Counted from the first letter of the stretch, positions 10,738 through 21,592 are shown. The stretch: 64,000 nt of DNA from Astropecten irregularis (GCA_963971285.1 OZ020258.1:3100001-3164000), one strand, 5' to 3'. Numbers and translations: made by a program. The notes: a model not told the origin generated them from the sequence alone.

Positions 10738-12840
10738 CTACCTCCATGGTGAAATCGAGCCTTGAGCGCGTGCGAAGACGCTTTCACAAAATATTTGCTA
10801 CTTTAAAAATGCACACTACACATAATGACAGAATCCTTTGGCAATATAAAGAAGGACATTTCAACAAAAACCACAGCCATCTTAAGGTTCGTAGGATGCC
10901 TCCGAACCAAAAGATGCTAAACTTACTAAATAAAGAGCGGCGCTGTCGTGGCAGCTGAACTATTTTTGGTGTGACGTGTGCCCCAGGCCATGAACCGGCA
11001 CGCGCCACGTAGCAGAATGCCATCAGTGCAAGCAACAACTGTAAAGACGTCAGCCCGGCTCGCGTGCCCCATAAAGAATAACTGTTTATAGCCTTTGGAT
11101 GATTGATTGTTCTAATGGGCGTAGGGTACAAGGGACACGCCCCTTGAAGAGCGGTCCACCCAATTGTAGAGCTAGAAGGGACCTTATACAAGCTAGCTAT
11201 ATGGCTGACTATAAGAATTAAATGACAACTTGTCAGTCATTCAAATGAGCATTGACACTCTTCCTCTTTTTCATTTCAAAGTCGGATAAAACTACCCATT
11301 GGTTATTTTCAGCCTCTTGCTATAGTATTATGCCTTCGCGTTCAAAACAACACAAAATTACTTCTCCAAGTCATTGATGAAGCCATCTGTTTGTTCGCTT
11401 AGAATCTATGACCACCATAACTGAGACCGTGAGCATATCCTGGGCATTTGTGCTCGGAAATACAATTAAGATAACAATAACAATGTTATCAACTCGATCA
11501 CATCAAACATTTGGAATTCGGCTCATGATCTTGTTTTTTCCTTCTCAACCAAGATGCGATAGAAATATCTATAGGTACACCGATGCAAAAATCAACTGAC
11601 ACAAACCTTATAGATAAATCACATTCTACCGATGCAGCAAAAAAAAAATTCTTATCTCGTATGGCCATTTGTTTGCCGTGTAGTGTACCCTCTCAGTCAT
11701 ATAGCTCTAGGGTCCTGTTACGGGTCAGACTATTGCACCTTCCCAAATTCCGATGCTCCCCCGTCCTTGACAACTTCCGATATAAACAAACTCTCACAAC
11801 TCCTTACATGGTAAAATCAGATGTTACTGCTGTCAATGTAGCAAGGTCTTGGAATATACAGCATGAAGATGATCCGATGTACTTTCGATTCCGGAATCGT
11901 GAAATACTTCAAGGGGTGATAAAATTGTGAGGGGAAAAACAGCAGAAACGTCGACTTATAAGGCACCGACTTTGCTGTGAGGGGAGCAAACAGTTTGTGG
12001 AGAATTAAAACGCGGTTGTCAAAATAAGTAAAATCCTGTCTACGCAATCATCTCCTAATGTGCGTGCAAAGCTTCTCTGTGTCTTTTATGTCATCAACAC
12101 AAATAATCGAATAAATCTAATAGTTTTAGTCACATTTGATAAGAGGATAACAAACAACCAGCACGACAATCGTTTTTCTACCAAGATCAGCCTGTTATAT
12201 CTAGAGATCATTTCCTGCAGAATTCGGACAAGCTAACAAGCAGGAATCTTAGTATTGTGCCGATAAACGTAAGGGACTGGCTTTATAAAACATGAAATGA
12301 CAGACTTTGCATACGTGTAGGTGAACTTTTTGTGGTGTCACCATGTTAACTTCATCTCAATAACGTGATTACACTTTCATCTGATATGTATGCAACTTGA
12401 AAGGTTGAGACTTCTAAAAACATCTTGTTCCCTAATGACCGAAAACTGGGCAATCCATAGCCCACCAACAAGGCACTGTAGACGCCTCTACTCTTGAGAA
12501 GCCATTAAATTAAGAAGAAAACAGGGGGAGGCTTATGTTGTCTCAGACATCTTGCGGTTCGACGTCCACCCTTCTCCATCACATTCAAGTCTGTTTTTCA
12601 CCACGAGGTATGGTTTGTACATTATAAGCAGGAAGCCCACAAAGTACAGCGAACTTCTTAGATGAAAGTGCAAGACAGTTTGGCAAGAATGGTCAAAGAC
12701 AAGATGTTTGTAGCAAAGTTAGGAACAAATAATAACTGTGTTATGCATTACATGCCCAACAAATCAATGTTTTCAATAACGAATTTCCTTCATTCACGGT
12801 TTATATACCTTAATATGAGATCTACAATAATTACAAATGG
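10738..12840. other. Kinase intron 1, no gene recognised
   Basis: A 135-codon open frame runs on the minus strand at 11191-10784, and others near 11583-11930. Neither shows a known domain or plausible splice context. I treat them as chance frames. Confidence 0.5.
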
Positions 12841-13101
12841 GGGTATTAGGGAGACAAGTTAGCATTAGGCTAAAAGTGGACATTAGGGAGACATCGGGAA
12901 TTAGGGAGACTTTTCGATGTCTCAAGCTACCAGCTACATTTTAAAGACATATTATTCCTGTTCATATTTTGATATAAGACAGTGAATGCTCTCAATATGA
13001 ATATATGCCAATTTCAAGTTCATTAGTTTGGAGGATGTTTAGAAATAGGTAAGTAAAGTTTGTGCACGACCCTACGGGAAAGTCTCCCTAAGGTCCCATC
13101 C
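12841..13101. mobile_element. Repeat family M, copy 1
   Basis: About 260 bp with GGGAGAC/GTCTCCC ends (GGGTATTAGGGAGACAAGTT ... AGTCTCCCTAAGGTCCCATC). The interior matches 29893-30162, including AAAAGTGGACATTAGGGAGA and GTTTAGAAATAGGTAAGT. No coding capacity. Confidence 0.8.
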
Positions 13102-13281
13102 TCGGTTACAAAACAAGTACAAAAATCATGTTCAAGATTGATTATCTCCAAAACTGAGATTCTTTTTCAAAGCAAAACCACACATCGATCTTTGGTCTAT
13201 AATTATGGCAAATTTTGATTTATTTCAAATCTTTGGACATTTAAAAACGGACACTTTGAACATTTTAAAAATAAAAGATTC

Positions 13282-13366
13282 ATTGGCAGGTGCTGCCAAG
13301 AGAAGACAAGTTAAAAAGAAAACTGTCGTCATGATGATGATGACAAACAGGCAAACACCTGCCAAT
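13282..13366. repeat. Micro inverted-repeat element, 85 bp
   Basis: ATTGGCAGGTG at 13282-13292 is perfectly mirrored by CACCTGCCAAT at 13356-13366, with an ATGATGATGATGAC tract inside. Confidence 0.7.
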
Positions 13367-14500
13367 TGAACATTATATATAGGTTATTACAAATATGGTA
13401 TGATCAATACTGTGCCCAAAATGTGAATTTAAGTTCGTATTTTTTTTTAAATCAGTCGTCAGTATAGTTTCCTCCCTTGTTCAAGATATACCGCCATCAG
13501 GGGTGTATGTGTGTCCAGGCAATCAGGGTCTAACATATTTGGGAATTCCTGACCGTAAATACTTTCCCTTTTCTTGGACCCTGGCACAGACAGTTTATCA
13601 GTAAAAAACCTAAATGGCTACCACTGTTTCCCCAAGATTGTGCCGGTGGTATGCCATATTTCCTTAAATGGTCATGAAAAAATAGTCCATAGCCCACACC
13701 ATGGGCCCGCAGTGTAAAAACATTCTGAAAAGATATAATCTTTCCACGTGGGGGAAAAATTAAGGTTTTGACCCCGAGGTCACGCATCCTCTGTGCACTG
13801 TTCATCACGAGCACACGACCAGGCTCAGGATTCTACTGCTGTTTCGTGTTTATTCTAGTAATCGTGCAAATTTTCCTGATAATGACTTGATAACTTGTTG
13901 GCACGTCAGTGGTTTTTAACTGGTTCCTGAACTTGTGATATTCACAACCATAAACCTTTTGGTGACACCAGTTCTTTGGCGTTATTCTCGTATAATGAGC
14001 AATATGTTTAATGCATAGTTTGCTTTTAAAACTTGTTCTGTTGATGGTGGGCTACTCAATGATAGTAAGTTCTCCTATAGGCCTACTTCTTCACTTTGTG
14101 TAAGCTAATTTTTGGTAAAATGTGTCACATTTTGACCAATAAGGAGTACAATTTCATGAAGTAAGAAACAATTATTTTCATTGTTTGTCGTTGTTTCACA
14201 GAAGCTGACGTCGAAATGATAGAGATAGAATATCAATCATCAAAAGCGTAACCTTATTCCTTATTTCTGTCCCCCTCCCCGAAAATCTTATCACAAAAAC
14301 GTATCTGAGATGATAATCGTACATCATAAGGCCGTGATAAAGCTATACGTTCATGTAGGATGGTTGTAGGATGAGAATTGTGATCAATCATGTTATATGT
14401 TTATGATCCAACGCAACGCCACGTGTATACCACAAGTCCCCTGTCATGCAATCAGAGACATATGATACAGGCGTAGGAAAGGCTGTTGCTGAGGTCTAAG
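13367..14500. other. Kinase intron 1, no feature seen
   Basis: Unique AT-rich sequence. No exon-like segment, RNA gene or repeat match was found. Confidence 0.55.
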
Positions 14501-14503
14501 TAA

Positions 14504-14969
14504 AGCAGAGTTTTCACTGTCACCAATTTCGGTAACAATCTCGGTAACATGTTGCCCAGGTATACCTTATTGCTGAAAATGTTGTCAGTGTACATAGAGT
14601 AAAACGACTTGGGTAACATGTCGCAGCAATACCTCGGTAACATGTTGGTCAAATGTTGGTAGTGTACACAGGGCCCAAAGTCATGTTGACCAGGTGTGTT
14701 GCCCTAAAACTGGGCAACATGTTACCGAAATTGATACCGAAAATGTTGACAGTGTACACTCTAATAAGGGCAACACACATGGGTAACACGACTTTGGGCC
14801 CTGTGTACACTACCAACATTTTGGCCAACATGTTTACCGAAATGTTGCTGCGACATGGTACCGAACTCGTTTTGCTCTGTGTACACTGACAACATTTTCA
14901 AAAACAACGTACCTGGGCAACATGTTACCGAGATTGATACCGAAAATGTTGACAGTTGTACACTCTGCT
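14504..14969. mobile_element. PIF/Harbinger-like MITE-G with TAA target duplication
   Basis: Family G: ends AGCAGAGT...ACTCTGCT and long inner inverted repeats of TCGGTAACATGTTGCCCAG and GACAGTGTACAC. This copy is flanked by TAA on both sides (14501-14503 and 14970-14972), the 3-bp TWA duplication expected for PIF/Harbinger. Internal AACATGTTACCGA repeats are rearranged. It lies about 105 bp downstream of kinase exon 1. Confidence 0.82.
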
Positions 14970-14999
14970 TAACGTTCTTTGCATAATCCTTGTACTAGA

Positions 15000-15030
15000 G
15001 CCGAGAGCCGAGAGCCGAGAGCCGAGAGGG
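15000..15030. repeat. Heptanucleotide microsatellite (GAGAGCC)n in kinase intron 1
   Basis: Four consecutive units of GAGAGCC-type 7-mer (gagccgagagccgagag...) begin about 45 bp inside intron 1 from exon 1. Confidence 0.85.
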
Positions 15031-15074
15031 ATTATACCTGACGATACCAAGTAGCATTGGTCCAGTCTGCCTAC

Positions 15075-15185
15075 CTTGGTTTTGGTGATGCTGTGAGTAG
15101 CAAGTTCCACTACAGCAAAGTTGCCTTTCCCTAGTGTCCTATCTTCTATGATGTACCGTCCAACGTAGCGTAGCCTCCCCGGCAT
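15075..15185 (-). CDS. Kinase exon 1 (N-terminus and glycine loop), SIK/HUNK-like AMPK-related kinase
   Basis: This is the first coding exon, 111 nt or 37 codons, starting at the ATG at 15185 (A at -3). An in-frame TGA lies upstream at 15272-15270, and the in-frame GTG five codons upstream is not needed. The donor is AAG|GTAGGC at 15074. The protein begins MPGRLRYVGRY and runs directly into the kinase glycine-rich loop TLGKGNFAVV (Gly19, Gly21, Val26) and ATHSITKTK. This loop is nearly the SIK-family sequence, and a very short N-terminus before the kinase domain also fits SIK/QIK-type proteins. Intron 1 (15074-9796) and intron 2 (9666-5478) are several kb long and filled with MITEs. The protein should be a cytoplasmic or nuclear Ser/Thr kinase. 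Only its N-lobe and hinge are encoded here, so I give no symbol. Confidence 0.9.
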
Positions 15186-15640
15186 AATGCTTCCAAACAC
15201 CGGCCAATATTCAAGAACAATTCGGATAGGTACTAGTAATAATATCTGCGAAGTGATCCTAAGTTCACTTCAACGAGCTGTTTTCTTCGGTTACTTAACA
15301 ACGCCAGGTATAAGTCGTCCTTTTAAGCCGATGTTAAAATACTGCTAAGATCTTCACGCGTATTTTCGCCAGGCCAACCCAACTATTGTGTCACTTCTGA
15401 AGAAGCTTAATCTTCACAAACTGGTAAGAAGGATTTAGGATTCACTTATCCAAGGATTTTCCGGGACTAGCTAAGTAGCGCGACTGAACACAAAAGGTAT
15501 AGTGCGCGTATGCAGCGCGTTACCTTAGAGCCTGTGTCGAACCGCTTGGAGCCACGTCATGCGTACAATCGAATGCAAACGCATTCGACGGACGCAGAAC
15601 GCGCGCCGAGCGTCAAACCTCAGCCACCGTGAGAAAAACA
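15186..15640 (-). promoter_or_regulatory. Probable 5' UTR and CpG-rich promoter of the kinase gene
   Basis: The stretch at about 15480-15640 is conspicuously richer in G+C and CpG than its AT-rich surroundings, with runs such as GCGCGCCGAGCG and repeated CGCATTCG. It lies just upstream of the first coding exon. I see no TATA box at a convincing distance, and the transcription start cannot be fixed from sequence. A spliced upstream non-coding exon is also possible. Confidence 0.45.
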
Positions 15641-15930
15641 TATCGAAGATTGCTGCAGCTGTGCTATGATGCGTCTGAAATCCGTACGATTACGAATTAC
15701 TATTGTTGGCAACCAAGAAACAACTAAATGGTAGAAAAATTAACGACAAGCACAGACCGCCTGAACATATAATGCTTACAACGTCTCCGTCCATCCTGTG
15801 AAAGTGTCACACATAAAATTTCTGCACAAGGAAAGAGAGTCCTTGTTTAAAATCGGGGAAACAAGTTCCCTGTATCTTTAAGTAACGTTCCTGTCTACAT
15901 GTACATGTACTGCACCCACGGTCGTCGTCG

Positions 15931-16103
15931 TTAAAGGTACTACCATACCTTGGTAGCATACCGAAAAAGAAATGTTCACATATTTAGGTATAACTTACAG
16001 GGTATAAAGATGGTGATGGTAGAAATATACCGTTAAACGTTTTCTGCCTGAAATGCTGTATTTATCCAGAAAAGAGTAAAAATCATTGATCAAACTTGAT
16101 TAT
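15931..16103 (-). mobile_element. MITE-A fragment upstream of the kinase
   Basis: Starts TTAAAGGTACTACCATACCT, carries TCTGCCTGAAATGCTGTATT, and stops abruptly before the central hairpin. Confidence 0.88.
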
Positions 16104-16126
16104 TGCCGACGGGAACAGCCGCCTGG

Positions 16127-16134
16127 TGACGTCA
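16127..16134. promoter_or_regulatory. Perfect cAMP response element TGACGTCA upstream of the kinase
   Basis: An exact palindromic TGACGTCA sits about 940 bp upstream of the kinase ATG in an otherwise non-repetitive, GC-richer patch (16105-16260) that also holds TGTTTATTGTTTTG, a forkhead-like site. In vertebrates SIK1 is a known CREB target, so a CRE here is biologically coherent. One 8-bp match alone is weak evidence. Confidence 0.35.
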
Positions 16135-16368
16135 CGACCCAGCGTGTGCCCTCCTGTTGCCACCCTCGTGCCAACACGAGACAATGTTTATTGTTTTGGA
16201 ACCAAGGTTTAGACTAGGCGTGAAGATAGGGGAGATGTGTTTGATAAATTACGAGGGGCTTAAAGGACTGATATAAGTGATGTAGGCGGGGCCTTCAGAG
16301 AGGGCAGAAACTACAAAATAATTATGCAAACGGTGAAGTCTTCAGTTTTGACTTCACTTGTTCAAAGC

Positions 16369-16636
16369 TAGGTATAATACACGATTGGCAAAGATCACAG
16401 AACAGCACACACACTTGATCTGATCATACATACAGGGCGTAAAATTTGTGAAAATATGAGCTCAATTCGGGACTTTTGAGTCATGACAAAATAGCGAAAA
16501 CCGACTCAATTCTGATTATAAAACAAAAACAATGGTTTTGATCTTACCCCGAGATGAAAACTGTTTTTGGTCTTTGTTTGACTAATTTCTGAAGAAATAC
16601 ACAATTTCAGGCGGAAATATTTTAACGGCACATGTA
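16369..16636 (+). mobile_element. MITE-B fragment, right end missing
   Basis: Starts AGGTATAATACACGATTGGC, contains the GATCTTACCCCGAGATG hairpin and CAATTTCAGGCGGAAATATT, and ends at TTTTAACGGCA. Confidence 0.88.
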
Positions 16637-17367
16637 GGCCCTATACTGGATACATCTTGCCATGTAAACTCCGTGCCTCACCTTAATTTGAATCCAGTAT
16701 CCTACAGGTAACCATGAATGTTGTTTGGCAGGTTCGAATCCCACCATGGCTCTCCTTTTCACTTATACTGTATAATTATGTGCATTGTAACCAAACACAA
16801 CGGGCTTGGCAAACCTTATACCTACTTTACCTATGAGTATGTCCATTGCTCAAAATATGAAATTATCTTGAGCATGCATGCTTGTCCTCTAACCATGAGG
16901 GTGGCCCATACAAAGTCATGCTCCCACATTCACACACACCCACACACTATACCCTAGATCACCACCTATGGTTCTTTTTATTCAATAAATGTTTCCTACG
17001 CAAAGGATGTTAAGGTTGTATTAGATAATGGAATACCGACATGCAGGTTGGTACTTTGATAAATTGTAGACGGAGGGGAGCCCAATTTGAATGTCTGAGA
17101 CTGAGAAGCAGCACTACAGCAGCATACCATGTCTGAAAATTACCAGCTTGTTTCTTGCAAATTTCACTCCCTTGGTCTAGACACTGGATGTTATATTCTA
17201 ATCAATGCATTGTGCTGACGGAATAAGACACCATACAATCAACCAATCATAGCATAATTCATAATGACCATAGGAAAGCTCCGGGCAAGAAAATCTAGGA
17301 TTCCTTGAAAGCTTTATAGGCATGAAGTAATATTATTAAACTACAATGGACTCTGGAATAAGTTCTG
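16637..17367. other. Intergenic, no gene recognised
   Basis: An isolated GGTTCGAATCCCACC (tRNA B-box-like) occurs at 16732-16746 without a cloverleaf; nothing else was recognised. Confidence 0.5.
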
Positions 17368-17603
17368 AGCCAATTTCATTATAGAGCTGCTTGGCACCAA
17401 AATTTGCTTAAGCACCACAAACCTTGTTAAATAAAACCAGTATGCCAGCCAAATTCCCTCAGCAAACAATGGCTGAATACAAGACAAAAGCAGTGAACAT
17501 CACATGAAAATTTGGTTGGTAATCCTGTTTGATCAAGGAAGACTTTTCATTTTTTAATAAGCAAATTATGTGCTCATTTTAAGCAGCTCTATGAAATTGG
17601 CCC
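17368..17603. mobile_element. MITE-C copy
   Basis: Starts GAGCCAATTTCATTATAGAG and ends AGCAGCTCTATGAAATTGGC plus CC. The interior (AAAACCAGTATGCCAGCC, GAAAATTTGGTTGGTAATCC) matches the copy at 2382. Confidence 0.88.
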
Positions 17604-17720
17604 GTGTCTGGTCAGTCCGAAAAAAAAACTTAGGAAAATTATTAAGTCAATTTGTCAATACAAATAATAAACTGCTGCAAACTAATCATCAGTCAAAATG
17701 AAATGAAATATATAAAATGC

Positions 17721-17778
17721 TTGGAGTTAGGAGTGCCTGACGCGTTTCGATCCTAGCAGGATCTTTCTCAAAACAGCC
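17721..17778 (-). mobile_element. Penelope-like terminal fragment (type K)
   Basis: TTGGAGTTAGGAGTGCCTGA, then CGCGTTTCGATCCTAGCAGG, shared with 46771. On the minus strand GATCC-TGCTA-GGATC-GAAACG follows a TTGAGAAA core, a decayed hammerhead-like layout. Confidence 0.5.
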
Positions 17779-18262
17779 TTCTATGTATACTTAAAGTCAG
17801 GGAAATAAACATAACTAACATAACAATAACTAAGATAAGATGAGTTATTTCATAGGTACACCCTCCATACATACTTTCACGCAATAGAATCCGCAATCAA
17901 TTGTCATTATTTTGTCATTAAGTTGAATGATCGTCAGACAGTTTCATTGATCAATCTTTATACTCTAACAATCTCAAGAATGTCTAATTTCCCAACGGCT
18001 GTTCTAATAGGCTTAATTGTTATTTCCGTGATGGATTAAGTACCGGCGTGAGCTACAGAACGGAAGAATTCAATTAATCAATTTTGTGTCAGGCGTCAGA
18101 TCGAAACGGAACGAATTGAAGCCACGTTAAACAGCCGTCGTAATTGTCAAGCTTGTCGCATGTCTGGCACGCGCCAAGTGGCACAGATTCTAAATCACAT
18201 GATTTATACTGGACTTCACCTTTCAACTGATAGCAGATCCAAAATACTCACTCTTTGTGACT
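17779..18262. other. Intergenic, no feature seen
   Basis: Unique sequence; nothing recognised. Confidence 0.5.
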
Positions 18263-18510
18263 GGGTGTTTACAAAACGGAGGCTCAGGCTCGGGCTCAGG
18301 CTCAGGCTCCAGCTCTGTCGTCCATAGGCTGAAAATATAGTTTGTGGTTTTACATCGAAGCTGAAGCTCTGTTTTCCTTTTCAAACCAGAGAATCTATTT
18401 CAGAACCGCAGCCAAAAGCCTCTATTTTGATACCAAGTTATTTCAGAATGGATTCACGAAATGGAGCCGGAGCCTGAGACGGAGCCTGAGCTTCAGTTTA
18501 GTAAACGCCC
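18263..18510. mobile_element. MITE-L copy, both ends present
   Basis: Starts GGGTGTTTACAAAACGGAGG and ends CTTCAGTTTAGTAAACGCCC. It has four GGCTCR hexamers at the left and the GAAGCTGAAGCTCTGTTTTC block inside. Confidence 0.9.
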
Positions 18511-18677
18511 TTTCATATACATGTATCGCAATCTGCTAATGCTGCTAGGATATTTAGACTTCTTCGGGGACGATGAGCCTACAGATACAGTTTTCATGGA
18601 CACAGATAATGCTGTATCTAAATAAATAATACGAAGGTCTATTAAATCATGATGCGAGATAGTGGGCAATACGCATA

Positions 18678-18759
18678 AAAAAGTAGCAATTGCTGGCAAG
18701 CAATGGCTTATTGCATACGGATTCAATCAAAAGGCTAACACAAGCAATTGCTACTTTTT
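18678..18759. repeat. Perfect 17-bp inverted repeat
   Basis: AAAAAGTAGCAATTGCT at 18678-18694 is exactly inverted at 18743-18759, with a 48-nt spacer that itself repeats AAGCAATGGCTTATTGC. No other copy was seen in the window. Confidence 0.9.
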
Positions 18760-19564
18760 CATACATAATTATGGACCATGCCATGCCACGAAGCTGAATC
18801 GCATTACACATTTCATGTTCACATTTTTAAAAGGAGGAATCGGTTCTTGTGGGGAAGTTATACGTCCATACACAATGATACAGAATAAATTAATATGTAC
18901 GTATCTTTTTTTAAATCATTAATTTTTTCAATTTTGATGGTCGAGGCCCAGTTTCAGTAGTGACGTATAATCATACACATCTTACAGAAATTCTTTGCTT
19001 GCGAGGAATTTTCAGTTGCTCGCGTGAGTAGTCATAGCTCCATATAGTGTAACTGAGGGATTTTCTTTTACTCGGATAGTGCATAAAATTCAGCACTGAC
19101 CCTGTAAGCGACAAATGGGGACCATAAGCAGAGAAATATGCAAACGACGAGCGACATGAGGCAGAATAGCCATTGTACACGTCACTACTTGATGGGGATT
19201 CAATCTGGATTCAAAGGGAAGTTTTCAAATAAATGCCAAAGCTGCAGTTTTTAAGGTGCGGTGACACATTTAACAGTTTTAGTTCCCAAACGTATAGACA
19301 TACCCAGGACTCCGATCGAGGGACTGACTCTACAGAGGGCCTCTACTAGAGGCTTGGTCATATATTCAACAGGTGAAGCTCAATTGAACATGACGTATTG
19401 GCAAAGTCGACATACCTTCCACAAAACCCACCGTATTCAGAACAGTTGACCTAAATATCCAAGGTTTCCTGAAATTCAGGTTGAAATTAAATGAAACTAT
19501 AGCAATGTGCATATATAGTTTGCTGGATTCTTAAGATTATGCGTTCGACTAAATGTTATATGAT
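18760..19564. other. Intergenic, no gene recognised
   Basis: Only short frames without motifs; no repeat match. Confidence 0.5.
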
Positions 19565-19664
19565 ATACATTTTTCACAGGTGTAATATTTCATGTAAAAG
19601 TTGGATCAGACAAAGTGTGACTGCTGTTCTGTGACCTTTACCAATCATGTATTTTACCTTTAAG
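19565..19664 (-). mobile_element. MITE-B terminal fragment
   Basis: TATTTCATGTAAAAGTTGGA, then CAGACAAAGTGTGACTGCTG and TTACCAATCATGTATTTTAC, ending CTTTAA: the last 100 bp of an inverted B copy. Confidence 0.88.
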
Positions 19665-20796
19665 TACGGTAGTTGAACTCTGACATAATGCAACTAACCG
19701 TAATGGACCTGGCCAACATTGGATTCGGAGGAAGATTCAGCCTAAGAAGAGTAAGATGACGAAAGGCCTCAAACTAATGACTGATTTTACATTCCATGCA
19801 AGTTGAGTCCACATTCACGTGGTGTATCCACAAAGCTTCTATTCGACACATACTATGTCATACCCACTGAAAGCCTCAATCTTCACGGCCTCAAGTTATG
19901 ACAGCATCATAATGTGTGAGGGAAGTCCATATTGAAAGGTTCAAGTCGTTGTACTTTGAAAATCACTCCCCCAGGCAGGGGAGCGGCAATAACAGGCCGA
20001 CGAACCGATCAAGAACGACAACTGTTTGAAAGATCCGTGTGCATGCATGGGACATATGAAAATGGTTATAAAACAGCAAAGTATGAGAAAACATGATATA
20101 TTTCATTTGAGGATATTTACCATTCACAAACAAGAAGTTGTGCTATAGAATTTATATACAATAAAAAGTGAAGCAGTAAATAAAGTTGGGCAAACATGCA
20201 GGCATTCCTTTGCAGAGTGTGGCGACGACTGCATATCCGGAGCCGTATACAAATGATGGATGTGTGTAGGCAAGCATGTCGTAAGTCATTAGCCTATAAA
20301 TGACAAACTTGTTCAGAGGCTGCTGACCTGGGTCAGGTCTGAACGTGCCCGCTAAGTCACTCCAATCACGAACTTGGAGTATGTAGCGTCAATCAAATCA
20401 AAATATTACCACAAAATATTTCTGCTTTCACAATATTTCTGCTTTCCTTTGCCAAGGAATCGGTGTTCACAGTTCAAATGTAGCAATGCATTGATGGAGA
20501 CATACATATGGCGTCGATTTCACAGAAATGGCTGCATAATGACAATTTACTTATTGTGGGTAGTGCATGTGTGACTCATCGATCTGTAAATATCTATTTA
20601 CTCGACCTTTGTCATCTTTAGAATTTAATGTCCCAGTTTTCTGAATGCAACAAGTTTGTGAACTGTCAACTGTTGTGAAGAGCGCTAAAGTAGGTATTGG
20701 CGAAAAGTGTGTAAACGAAGCTCGGAAACTCCTACAACTTTCCATGAAGGATGTGTACAACATAACGGTATAGTTTTACACAAATTGTCTCCGAAG
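19665..20796. other. Intergenic, no gene recognised
   Basis: Unique sequence without exon-like stretches or repeat matches. Confidence 0.5.
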
Positions 20797-21418
20797 GGTG
20801 CACCCTAGTAAATAGGTCCGAATCAGTCCGCGGAGCTCATGAATATTTTTTATACCCTCAAAATCTTTTTTATAAAATAATTTGCTGGGCCCTACATGGG
20901 AAGTCTTGTAGAGAAAATGGATGGAACCCGGTCACCAGAGTTTGTACTTTCCACTTTGAGCTGTTTGGATGAAATCAGGGGCCGATTTCACTAACGCTTT
21001 GCGACCATCGCTAAGCCCAAATCCATCGCTTAACGGAAAATTGATCACTACTTTGTATAGGAATTTTCCGTTTAACGATGAATTTGGGCTTTACGATGAT
21101 CGCAAAACGTTAGTGAAATCGGCCCCAGGTCCTCAAGTCGCTCGGCATGTAGTAGAGGGGTACATTTTTTGTAGTCTGGCACCAGTCAAAATGGCCGTTT
21201 TCAGGGTATTTTCCTATGGATGGATTTTTCTCAAAAAGTCATTGGTTACCCTATATAAACTTGAAAGGAAAAGGAAAATTGAAGTTTTCAGCTTCATTTT
21301 GGTGTATAGCTTGATTGCTTGAGAAACTTCTGAGTACAAGTAGGCCTATCTTTAATTATTTTCTGAAAATTGCCATTTAGCATGGGAGCCTATGGGAAAT
21401 TATCTACTGGGGTGCACC
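20797..21418. mobile_element. MITE-N copy containing a nested palindrome
   Basis: Family N: inverted ends GGTGCACCCTAGTAAATAGG at the left and TCTACTGGGGTGCACC at the right. The interior matches the copy at 24936 in opposite orientation (GAGCTCATGAATATTTTTTA, GAAACTTCTGAGTA, GCCATTTAGCATGGGAGCC). The D palindrome at 20978 sits inside. Confidence 0.85.
20978..21126. mobile_element. Near-perfect palindromic MITE-D nested in MITE-N
   Basis: A 149-bp fold-back: GGGGCCGATTTCACTAACGC, then TTTGCGACCATCGCTAAGCC, mirrored to the end by GCTTTACGATGATCGCAAAA and CGTTAGTGAAATCGGCCCC. The whole element could form one long hairpin. Confidence 0.92.
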
Positions 21419-21533
21419 GGCTGAACATTGTAAGTACCAGCGTCACTGTCACGAACCCTGACGTCTGTTCAGTATAATACGCATAACGGGATACGTGCAC
21501 CAGACTCACAGTATAGATACAATAAAGATAACT

Positions 21534-21592
21534 TTAAAGGTAATGTTATATCATATTTTGGTTTTTATCAAAGAACTTACAGATTACTTGGG
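21534..21592 (+). mobile_element. MITE-A left-end fragment
   Basis: TTTAAAGGTAATGTTATATC, then ATATTTTGGTTTTTATCAAA and GAACTTACAGATT: the first 55 bp or so of a forward A copy. Confidence 0.85.

Noticed and set aside
10784-11191. 135-codon minus-strand frame
   Set aside because: No domain, no signal or splice pattern, and it lies inside kinase intron 1. The length is compatible with chance over 64 kb.
16732-16746. tRNA B-box-like GGTTCGAATCCCACC (also 29203-29220 and, inverted, 50391-50401)
   Set aside because: No acceptor, D or anticodon stems could be built at the right spacing. At best these are worn tRNA-derived SINE remnants.
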